Of a DNA stretch of 64,000 nt, positions 56,763 through 64,000 are shown one piece after another. Position 1 is the stretch's first letter, and the number at the start of each line of letters is the position of its first letter. The notes under the pieces are model-generated. The model was given only the letters and a program-made list of their open reading frames with translations. It was not told where the DNA came from and made no database searches. Source of the stretch: Tannerellaceae bacterium (GTDB taxonomy: Bacteria; Bacteroidota; Bacteroidia; Bacteroidales; Tannerellaceae); contig JAIRPK010000022.1 in assembly GCA_031257015.1 (NCBI GenBank), positions 31,172 through 95,171 of the forward strand, in the 5' to 3' direction. The position numbers and the translations under genes are program-made.

Positions 56763-56813
56763 TTCGATGATATTTTGATTGACAGTTTACTACTTTTTAT
56801 TCGATTTGTAACG

Positions 56814-56821
56814 CAAAGATA
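56814..56821 (-). promoter_or_regulatory. -7 promoter element for the aminotransferase-permease operon
   Basis: The minus strand reads TATCTTTG, 51 bases before the aminotransferase ATG. Confidence 0.55.
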
Positions 56822-56887
56822 ATCAGGAATCAGGAATCGGAAAGAATGAATCGCGAAATTCACGCCACAGCCCACGCCTCAAGCCAC

Positions 56888-57186
56888 AAAACATTCACCC
56901 GCAAGCCGCATGACGAATTTCAATAAATTTATTTCATCCCTGCAACATGCACGACTACTTTCAACATGTTTTTTTGCCACCTGCATGATGCAGTACAGTT
57001 TTGAACACGTTTTTTTTACTCCCGCACGCTGCATGGCGATTTTCAACATGTTTTTTTCTTCCCTGCGCGATGCAGGACAGTTTTTAACATGTTTTTTCTG
57101 CTCATGCACGCTGCATGGCGATTTTCAACACATTTTTTTCTTCACCGCGCGTTGTGGGACGACTTTTAACACGTTTTTTTTGCCCG
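56888..57186. repeat. Array F: six 41-bp units with phased T tracts
   Basis: Units start at 56922, 56963, 57004, 57045, 57086 and 57127, every spacing exactly 41, with partial units at both ends. Units 2-6 begin with AACA(T/C)(G/A) and a tract of six to eight T. A Gly-Cys-like GC-rich block follows, alternating between CTGCATGATGCAG-type and CACGCTGCATGGCG-type, so the true dimer is 82 bases as in array A. T-tract length varies, but compensating changes keep the unit at 41. It lies between the divergent aminotransferase and susC genes. Confidence 0.92.
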
Positions 57187-57365
57187 CCTACGGCTAAAGC
57201 CACAAATCAACTGTTCATAGCCGGAGCCGTCCCGACAGGGAAAGGGCTGAACATGTAAACATTCGCCGACGGAGTATTCCGAATCGAAACTTACATTATT
57301 TATTCATGGAATAAATCGCCAATAGAAATATAAATATTGAAAATAATACACATGCAAAAAGCCCC

Positions 57366-57373
57366 TACCTTTG
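57366..57373 (+). promoter_or_regulatory. -7 promoter element for the second susC-susD operon
   Basis: TACCTTTG (TAnnTTTG). It would give a leader of more than 550 bases before the susC ATG at 57941, long enough for leader-based control. Confidence 0.45.
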
Positions 57374-57469
57374 CATCGAAATAAACATTAAGTACTATCA
57401 AATAAACATTAATTAAAACTAAATTTAAACAGAGTATTTAACCAAAGCCTTAACTATATTACGTTTCTT

Positions 57470-57510
57470 GACAAAGCGCTCATTTGCATGTAGTAAATGA
57501 GCGCTTTGTC
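57470..57510. other. Perfect 16-bp hairpin in the susC leader
   Basis: GACAAAGCGCTCATTT (57470-57485), a nine-base loop, then its exact complement AAATGAGCGCTTTGTC (57495-57510). No T run follows on either strand, so it is not a standard terminator. It may be a structured leader RNA or a DNA-binding palindrome. Confidence 0.8.
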
Positions 57511-57940
57511 GTACTGAAAAAATCATTGCGAAAGACAACTGAAAGATATTGTCAATGCCCAGCGCCATGCCCAAGCCGTCAAAGCATATTGAAGTAAAAA
57601 CCGGCGTATTAAACCGCTCCATTTTAAATGATTTTTTTACTATTGTTTTTCAAATACAGCCAGCTTGCTTTTGAAAAAATCCAGCTTGCGCAGATGATAA
57701 TCGTACAAATACTTTATAAACGGCAGACGGAAATATGCAGAGAAAAAAAACGTACAATTAAATTGCGCATATTCGGCATACTGGCTGTTACTTGACCGAG
57801 GAGACGTAACATCAAAAATATCAGGCATTAATGGCACGCATGTTAATTTAATTGATAGCTTTGTATTATTGTCAATTTAATTGTACGATTATTCTGACAT
57901 ACCTTTATTTATAGTAATAACCTTAAAATTAAGCTTTTGT
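57511..57940. other. Rest of the susC leader; possible decayed minus-strand ORFs
   Basis: Two adjacent 65-codon minus-strand frames (57640-57837 and 57425-57622) are open. The first encodes FNCTFFFSAYFRLPFIKYL and DYHLRKLDFFKSKL, which looks protein-like, but I cannot assign it. They could be remnants of one broken gene or chance frames. Bases 57187-57365, upstream of the promoter, show nothing. Confidence 0.3.
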
Positions 57941-60900
57941 ATGACAAACAAATCATGGTTTTTTATTTCTTTTCTCCTGCTGGCGCAGTGGTTTGCGGCA
58001 GTGGATGTTTATGCCCAGCATACTGTGTCTGGAATGGTAAATGATGCGGCCGGGATTCCGATTATCGGCGCGAATGTAATCGAAGAGGGGACAAATAATG
58101 GAGTGATTACTGATATGGACGGAAAGTTTTCTCTGGCGGTATCCAATCTTAATGTAACGCTGACGGTTACTTATGTCGGTTATCAGTCGTTGATATATCC
58201 GTTGAAGGGGAAGGCATCGGCGATTATTGTTTTGCAGGAAGACTTGTTGAATCTGGACGAGGTCGTCGTCATCGGCTATGGCGCGGTTAAGAAGCGAGAC
58301 TTGACGGGATCAGTGTCGTCAGTCAAGGGAGAGAAACTTCAGGAGACAGCCTCGTTCAGCACGCATGAGGCATTGCAGGGACGAGCCGCGGGCATATCTG
58401 TTATGCGCACAAATGCCGTTCCGGGCGGCTCGACATCTATTCGTATTCGCGGAAACAGGTCGTTGAAAGCGACAAATGATCCGCTGTACGTCGTGGACGG
58501 TATTCCGATTGTCGTAGGGCTGAATGAGTTGAGCGCGTCGGACATTGAATCGGTCGAGATATTGAAGGACGCTTCCGCTACTGCAATCTACGGCTCGCGT
58601 GGAGCAAATGGCGTTATAATCATCTCTACAAAAAAGGGAAAGGCAGGACGGGCGCAAATCGACTATAACGGATATTACGGAGTGCAGCAGGCAGCGCGAA
58701 CCGTCGATATGATGAACGGAGGCGAATGGGTCGAGCTTGTACGTGAAGCCAACCGCGCAACAACGAAAACCACGCCATACCCTCTCATCCCAACCCTGGA
58801 CTGGGACAAAAAAATCGGATACTTCACTGCTGACAAGGCCGTTATCGACAAAATATCCATGGGATACGACGAGCAGGGCATTTGGCATCCGGAGAGAGTG
58901 CCGTATAACGACTGGATTAACGAAGCGTTGAGAGAGGCGCCAATTCAGAATCACGAGATAAGCGTTCGCGGAGGAACGGACAAGATAAAGATGCTCGCGT
59001 CAGCCACTTATTTCGACCAGATGGGAATTGTCAAGGGGCAGGATTACTCCAGATATTCAGTGAGACTGAATTTCGACTGGAACGTCACCGACAGAGTTAC
59101 TATTGGAGCGCAGACGCAATTCTCGCACTTCGACCAATCAGCCGGGACTAACATTTATCACGATTCAAGAGGCGTCTATCCACTGGCGGACATATATGAT
59201 GAGAACGGGAAGATGACGACGTCCCGACCGGGCAATGATCCTGTGGTCTGGAACTATCTTCTCAATATTGACAATACAAAGCTCATCCGCAGAAAGGACA
59301 GGTTCCTCGGCAGCTACTACGTTGAAATTAAACTTCCGCTTGACATCAATTACCGCACCAATGTGGGTATTGACGTCGGACCGTATTACAACGACAATTT
59401 CTATGGGGCGTTAAGCTCCGACCGTTCCGGAAGTCTGGCCAGAGCCGAGAACAAAGGCGACAACCGAAGGATGTACACATGGGAGAATTTACTGTTCTAC
59501 AACAAGTCCTTCAATAATAAACACACCATCGGCCTCACCTTTCTCCAATCCATCCAGCAGGAAACATACGAATCGTTCGAAATCAGAGTTAAAGACCTCC
59601 CGTATGAAAACCAATTATGGTATAACGTCGGATCAGCACAAACCATTGAGGGAGTCAGCAGCAATTACAGCCAATGGAAACTCGCCTCGTTCATGGGGCG
59701 TGCCAATTATACGCTTATGGATAAATATCTGCTGACCGTCTCGGCCAGATACGACGGCTCATCCAGGCTTGCACCTGGACATAAGTGGGTGCTCTTTCCC
59801 TCCGCTGCACTGGCTTGGAGAATAAAAGAGGAGAACTTTCTTAAAGACGTGAGTGCGCTCAGCAACCTTAAATTGCGCATCGGCTACGGAATAACAGGAA
59901 ACACGGCCATCGACCCATACAAGACGCAAGGCAACCTGAGCTACGGACGATATATCTACGGCTCGCAAGGAGTACTGTCATTCTATCAGAATGAGATGCC
60001 TAACCCATATCTCACATGGGAGAAAACCACGCAATGGAACGCCGGCATTGACTTCGGCTTCCTCAATGGCCGTATCGGTGGTGTTATCGACTTCTATCTC
60101 CAGAAAACGGAAGATATGCTAATGGACAGGCAGCTACCAATCGTCTCCGGCTTTTACGGCGTAACATCCAACATCGGCAAGATTAACAACAAGGGAATAG
60201 AACTCACTGTCAACACGCAGAACATAACCGGAAAAAACTTCTCATGGACAACTGACCTTATCCTCGCAGCCAACAAGGAGGAAATCGACGAACTCTACAA
60301 CGGCAAGCTCGACGATGTAGGCAACAGCTGGTTCATCGGCAAGCCAGTGCGCGTCTTCTACGACTATAAGGCTGACGGCATCTGGCAGCTGGAGGATAAA
60401 GCAGAACTGGAGAAATGGGGAGGCGCCTTCAAGCCCGGAGACGTCAAAATTGTCGATACCAACGGAGACTATAAGATTACGTCCGAAGACAGGTTCGTGC
60501 TCGGACAGGTCGATCCCAAATTCAACCTCAGCTTGAGCAATTACCTCGCCTTCCGCAACTTTGACTTCAACCTGTTTCTCACAGGTTCATTCGGACAAAT
60601 GAGGAAGTTCGACCGCAACTGGAGCCTCAACGGACGGTATAACTGCGCTAGAGTAAACTACTGGAAGATCATTGGCGAAGATGCCGACGGCAATCCGGTT
60701 AGCAACAAGAGCAACGAGGCCCCGCGCCCCAACCGCGACTTTGAAAACCCAAACTATATCGGCGCCCTCTACTACTCCGACGCTTCTTTCATGCGCATCG
60801 GACAGGCAACCATCGGTTATAATTTAAATGCCGCAATATTGAACAAGCTACACATCAGCAAGCTGCGCATATACGCTTCCGTGCAGAACGCTTATGTTTT

Positions 60901-61009
60901 TACATCATTCGAGGGCATTGATCCCGAACTCGGCAATCAAAGCGATAACCAGGGCTTCAATGAACCGATGCCAAGAACTTATCTTCTCGGACTTAATATC
61001 AGTTTCTAA
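57941..61009 (+). CDS. SusC/RagA-family TonB-dependent outer-membrane transporter
   Basis: The frame is open from a TTG at 57881, but ATG 57941 begins a proper signal peptide (MTNKSWFFISFLLLAQWFA), giving 1022 residues. Carboxypeptidase-D-like domain (VSGMVNDAAGIPIIGANVIEEGTNNGVITDMDGKFSLAV), TonB box and plug (LDEVVVIGYGAVKKRDLTGSVSSV; IRIRGNRSLKATNDPLYVVDGIPI; ASATAIYGSRGANGVIIISTKKG), then the barrel ending in NISF. It pairs with the SusD gene 24 bases downstream. The nearby rhamnosidase-like gene hints at a rhamnose-containing glycan, but the two face each other and need not be co-regulated. Confidence 0.95.
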   Translation: MTNKSWFFISFLLLAQWFAAVDVYAQHTVSGMVNDAAGIPIIGANVIEEGTNNGVITDMDGKFSLAVSNLNVTLTVTYVGYQSLIYPLKGKASAIIVLQEDLLNLDEVVVIGYGAVKKRDLTGSVSSVKGEKLQETASFSTHEALQGRAAGISVMRTNAVPGGSTSIRIRGNRSLKATNDPLYVVDGIPIVVGLNELSASDIESVEILKDASATAIYGSRGANGVIIISTKKGKAGRAQIDYNGYYGVQQAARTVDMMNGGEWVELVREANRATTKTTPYPLIPTLDWDKKIGYFTADKAVIDKISMGYDEQGIWHPERVPYNDWINEALREAPIQNHEISVRGGTDKIKMLASATYFDQMGIVKGQDYSRYSVRLNFDWNVTDRVTIGAQTQFSHFDQSAGTNIYHDSRGVYPLADIYDENGKMTTSRPGNDPVVWNYLLNIDNTKLIRRKDRFLGSYYVEIKLPLDINYRTNVGIDVGPYYNDNFYGALSSDRSGSLARAENKGDNRRMYTWENLLFYNKSFNNKHTIGLTFLQSIQQETYESFEIRVKDLPYENQLWYNVGSAQTIEGVSSNYSQWKLASFMGRANYTLMDKYLLTVSARYDGSSRLAPGHKWVLFPSAALAWRIKEENFLKDVSALSNLKLRIGYGITGNTAIDPYKTQGNLSYGRYIYGSQGVLSFYQNEMPNPYLTWEKTTQWNAGIDFGFLNGRIGGVIDFYLQKTEDMLMDRQLPIVSGFYGVTSNIGKINNKGIELTVNTQNITGKNFSWTTDLILAANKEEIDELYNGKLDDVGNSWFIGKPVRVFYDYKADGIWQLEDKAELEKWGGAFKPGDVKIVDTNGDYKITSEDRFVLGQVDPKFNLSLSNYLAFRNFDFNLFLTGSFGQMRKFDRNWSLNGRYNCARVNYWKIIGEDADGNPVSNKSNEAPRPNRDFENPNYIGALYYSDASFMRIGQATIGYNLNAAILNKLHISKLRIYASVQNAYVFTSFEGIDPELGNQSDNQGFNEPMPRTYLLGLNISF

Positions 61010-61033
61010 CATCATCTTAAAAAAATCAGTATT

Positions 61034-62911
61034 ATGACATCACACATATATATGTATATCCGCTCAATCATTGCAGCTATATCCTTAACTGCTCTTCTTA
61101 ACGCCTGCGACGATTATCTGGACGAGAAAGTGGTCAGCGGCGTTTCATATGACTTCTTTGAAACCAAAACAGGAATGGAAAGCGCTGTCAACGGGGTTTA
61201 TACATCCATGAGATGGTACGTCGGAGGCGAACGTTATTACTGCTTCACCGAGTACGGCACGGACTACGTCTGGGAAGGTGCCGACGGAGGACAAAAAGAC
61301 GCCTTCAACAAGTACAGCGTACAAATGAACGCAACTGCAGGACTGCTATACGAGTTCTGGGAAAATAATTACAAGGGTATCAACCGAGCTAACACCGCTC
61401 TTATGTATCTCCCGAAAGTAAACGATATGACTGACGCTGAAAAGCACACGAGAGAAGGAGAACTAAGGTTCATGCGAGCTTACTTCTACTTCGACCTTGT
61501 GCAACATTTCGGCTCAATCCCGCTGAACACCAAAGGCAACGTCTCCGAGGCAACAACAGACTTTAAGCGTGCTACGGTTGCAGACATATACGAGGCAATC
61601 ATTGCAGACCTCCGACAATCTTTCGAGATTCTGCCGGACGCCGCCCAAAAGGACATCCGCGGACGGGCAGGCAAATGGGCAGCCGCGCATCTTCTCTCAA
61701 AAGTTTATCTGACTAGAGGCTCTGCCGTCAAAGATCAGCGAGGACAGAAAGGAACAGACATGGACAGCGCCGCATACTTTGCCGAGGCTGTAATCAACTC
61801 CGGCAAGTTCGCCCTTGAAAATGACTACCGTACAACGTTCGACCTGCGATTAAACAAAACATCTGCCGAAACAATCTTTGCCATCGAGTTCACCACCGAC
61901 GTTCTCTTCAACGGTGACGGCAACCGTATGCACCTCTACTGGGTGCCTACTTACGAGAATTTGGCCGGGATGCAGCGCGACCTACAACAGGGACGTGCAT
62001 GGAAACGTGTCAGGCCAACCCCATATTTCCAAACCGAACTTTTTAACAGCCTCACGGACGCCCGCCTTTACAAAATGTTCAGATGGATATTCCAGGCTAA
62101 CAAAGAATCGTCAATTCCCATCTGGCAAGAGAAGTATTATTACATCGACGAGAGTGGAAAAACAACTGACGACTTGCTCTATGTCACACCGCCCGACCTC
62201 GTCGGAAAACCTAAATTCAATACAGGCGACACCGCCGCTTATTTCATAGCCAAATACTACGGAGCGAAAGACCATCGCAGCAAGGTTATTGACGCCGAAA
62301 AGGACAGACTCCTGCAACTCGACGTCGCCCGCTCGCCATACACCCTCATTCCCGTTGACAACAACACCAATCACTTCTTCCCATGCCTCCTTAAATGGCT
62401 CGACACTGACCGCCCGGACATGAACTACGAGCAAGGCTCGCGCAACTTCGTACGTATGCGGCTGGGGGAAACATATCTCCTCGCTGCCGAGGCCTGCGGG
62501 CGCAAAGGAGACTTCAATAAGGCTGCCGAGTATATCAACGTCGTCCGCCGACGGGCTGCATACAAGGACGGCGAGACCAAACCAAAGGAATGGATTACCA
62601 TCGAGGGGGGCGACCCTGCCATGGCGCTTGCTTCAACCGAAGAGGCCAACCTCATCAGCCCTGACGACATCGCCGCCGACTTCACGTCATTCATCCTTGA
62701 CGAACGATGTCGCGAACTCTTCGGAGAGATGAACCGCTGGGAAGACCTCGTCCGAACGGAGACTCTCTACGACCGAGTCCGAAAGTTTAATCCCGATGCT
62801 GCCGCCGGCATTAAGGAGTTCCACAAGCTACGGCCGATTCCGCAGAATCATATCGACAGACTGTCGCCGGCTCCTCCAATAGAGGAGGCGCAGAACTTCG
62901 GATACTTCTAA
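61034..62911 (+). CDS. SusD/RagB-family surface lipoprotein
   Basis: 625 residues. Lipobox LLNAC gives the lipidated Cys at 25. SusD features: CDDYLDEKVVSGVSYDFFETKTGMESAVNGVY, GELRFMRAYFYFDLVQHFGSIPL (~145), RMRLGETYLLAAEACGRKGDFNKAAEYINVVRRRAAYK (~480) and FILDERCRELFGEMNRWEDLVR near the end. It is the binding partner of the SusC protein just upstream. Confidence 0.94.
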   Translation: MTSHIYMYIRSIIAAISLTALLNACDDYLDEKVVSGVSYDFFETKTGMESAVNGVYTSMRWYVGGERYYCFTEYGTDYVWEGADGGQKDAFNKYSVQMNATAGLLYEFWENNYKGINRANTALMYLPKVNDMTDAEKHTREGELRFMRAYFYFDLVQHFGSIPLNTKGNVSEATTDFKRATVADIYEAIIADLRQSFEILPDAAQKDIRGRAGKWAAAHLLSKVYLTRGSAVKDQRGQKGTDMDSAAYFAEAVINSGKFALENDYRTTFDLRLNKTSAETIFAIEFTTDVLFNGDGNRMHLYWVPTYENLAGMQRDLQQGRAWKRVRPTPYFQTELFNSLTDARLYKMFRWIFQANKESSIPIWQEKYYYIDESGKTTDDLLYVTPPDLVGKPKFNTGDTAAYFIAKYYGAKDHRSKVIDAEKDRLLQLDVARSPYTLIPVDNNTNHFFPCLLKWLDTDRPDMNYEQGSRNFVRMRLGETYLLAAEACGRKGDFNKAAEYINVVRRRAAYKDGETKPKEWITIEGGDPAMALASTEEANLISPDDIAADFTSFILDERCRELFGEMNRWEDLVRTETLYDRVRKFNPDAAAGIKEFHKLRPIPQNHIDRLSPAPPIEEAQNFGYF

Positions 62912-63067
62912 CCTCCGTGAACTTCTTTGCTCCGAATGAATGATGGAGGGCAGAGAATGTGAGTATTTATTTTTCCCTTTATAACCGGAGTTTTGGATAA
63001 GCAGGCGAAGTCTCCTTCTGTTTTGGGGGCTTGCGATGCTCTGCAAAAGCAAAAAAATGTTCTCGAA

Positions 63068-63586
63068 GTGTCTCACGAGATGCTCAGAGCGTCTCACGAG
63101 ACGCTACGAGTGTCTAACGATACACTTCGAGTGTTTCACAAGACACTCCGAGTGTTTCACAAGACGCTCCGAGTGTTTCACAAGACGCTCCGAGCGTTTC
63201 ACAAGACGTTCCGAGTGTTTCACGAGACGCTCCGAGCGTTTCACGAGACGTTCAGAGCGTCTAACGAGACGTTCCGAGCGTTTCACGGGACGCTCCGAGC
63301 GTTTCACGAGATGCTCCGAGCGTTTCACAAGACGTTCAGAGCGTTTCACAAGACGTTCAGAGTGTTTCACGAGACGTTCAGAGCGTTTCACGGGACGCTC
63401 CGAGCGTTTCACGAGACGCTCCGAGCGTTTCACAAGACGTTCCGAGTGTCTAACGAGACGTCCAGAGCGTTTCACGAGACGTTCCGAGTGTCTCACGAGA
63501 CGCTCCGAGTGTCTCACGGGACGTTCAGAGCGTCTTACAAGACGTTCAGAGCGTTTCACGAGACGTTCAGAGCGTTTCGGCTGAAG
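63068..63586. repeat. Array G: twenty-four 21-bp units
   Basis: Twenty-four units of exactly 21 bases fill 63068-63571, with a partial unit after them. Each reads G(C/T)GTTTCAC(G/A)AGACG followed by (C/T)TC(C/A)GA. The junction GAGACGCTC-C-GAGCGTTTC is a near-perfect palindrome. Frames are open on both strands for over 150 codons, giving serine/arginine- or Phe/His/Arg-rich heptads. Several open frames at once argue against coding. It lies between susD and the convergent rhamnosidase-like gene. Confidence 0.93.
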
Positions 63587-63868
63587 AACGGAGCTTTTTT
63601 TGAAAAAGAAAATACGAGTTCTCTTTTGTGAATTTTCCGATACACAGGCTGTCTAAAGCATTTTGTTTCATAATTATGTTTTGTAACGGCTTAGCCCGAA
63701 CTCCGAACAATGACTTCCAACGGACTGCACATGCAATCCCCGGCCGCAATCCCAAATTACGACTGCAATATCCTGTAAGTAGCCAGTACAGGGAACTATT
63801 CTTCTACGAATTAAGCGAAGAACAAACGCGAAGGGATAACATATAAAAAAAACTTATCGCCTTCGGGT
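63587..63868. other. Gap with no supported gene
   Basis: A 72-codon plus frame (63628-63846) has no family features or promoter. No terminator hairpin for the rhamnosidase-like gene could be picked out. Confidence 0.45.
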
Positions 63869-64000
63869 TCAGTCTTCCCTGCTTCCCACTCTCTTCCGGA
63901 AGAAATATTTCCCCGAACCAACCTTATGCGTCGTTCCGTCCGGAAGGATTATTGTTGCTTCCGTGTTCGCGGGGACGCTGACGTTGAGGGAGAATCGCCC
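63869..64000 (-). CDS. C-terminal end of a probable alpha-L-rhamnosidase-like glycosidase
   Basis: Only the last 43 codons are in the window: RFSLNVSVPANTEATIILPD, then GTTHKVGSGKYFFRK and a TGA stop at 63869-63871. The pattern 'VPANTxATxxLPxG...VGSGxYxF' matches the C-terminal beta-sandwich of Bacteroidota GH78 and related enzymes. The 5' part lies beyond the right edge, so the family call is tentative. Confidence 0.55.
   Translation of the reverse strand, partial: GRFSLNVSVPANTEATIILPDGTTHKVGSGKYFFRKRVGSRED

Noticed and set aside
62993..63631. Repeat protein of up to 212 residues encoded by array G
   Set aside because: At least three frames on both strands are open only because the 21-base unit has no stops in them. 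The longest starts at a TTG, and no promoter element precedes it.

Overview
The window comes from a gut-type member of the Bacteroidales (phylum Bacteroidota). The evidence is two SusC/SusD pairs, lipoprotein signal peptides throughout, an Mfa1-like fimbrillin, Wzi-type outer-membrane protein, GH29 fucosidase, the end of a rhamnosidase-like gene, and promoters of the Bacteroidota type (TAnnTTTG at -7) in front of many genes. The division and cell-wall cluster also has the Bacteroides gene order. No plasmid, phage, CRISPR or insertion-sequence genes were seen.

Layout. Positions 1-8100: a leftward operon of two rhomboid proteases and a nuclease/phosphatase-fold protein, tRNA-Val, a small rightward operon (lipoprotein, cytidylate-kinase-like protein, Gfo/Idh/MocA oxidoreductase), leftward frr-rsgA, then repeat array A. 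8100-16250: two outer-membrane proteins, a TPR protein, lepA, and a short repeat locus (B'). 16250-34500: one long leftward run that begins with rsmH and carries ftsL, PBP/ftsI, murE, mraY, murD, ftsW, a fused murG-murC, ftsQ, ftsA, ftsZ, yqeY, fucosidase and queF. It is interrupted between murD and ftsW by repeat array C. 34500-41500: array D, a 56-codon ORF with its own promoter and terminator, susC-susD, and array B. 41500-46100: leftward aldose epimerase and S41 protease, and a rightward fimbrillin gene. 46100-57200: array E, an ABC-F protein, an LtaS-like sulfatase, Wzi, then leftward plsC, AGCS symporter, LolE-like permease and aminotransferase, then array F. 57200-64000: a leader with a perfect hairpin, a second susC-susD, array G, and the 3' end of a rhamnosidase-like gene.

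The most striking feature is a set of seven arrays of tandem short repeats (A-G) plus a small copy of B (B'), one in most of the large intergenic gaps. Apart from B and B', their sequences look unrelated, yet by hand count every unit is either 21 bp or 41 bp (sometimes 42, or paired to 82-83). That is close to two or four turns of DNA. Most units contain an inverted repeat, and at least arrays A, D and E end with an inverted copy of their first motif; in E this is a perfect 20-bp terminal inverted repeat. I do not recognise this as a described element family. Other unusual points are the MurG-MurC fusion, an ABC-F protein whose second ATPase site looks inactive, and a perfect 16-bp hairpin in the leader of the second susC.

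All coordinates and counts were made by eye. No database search was run.
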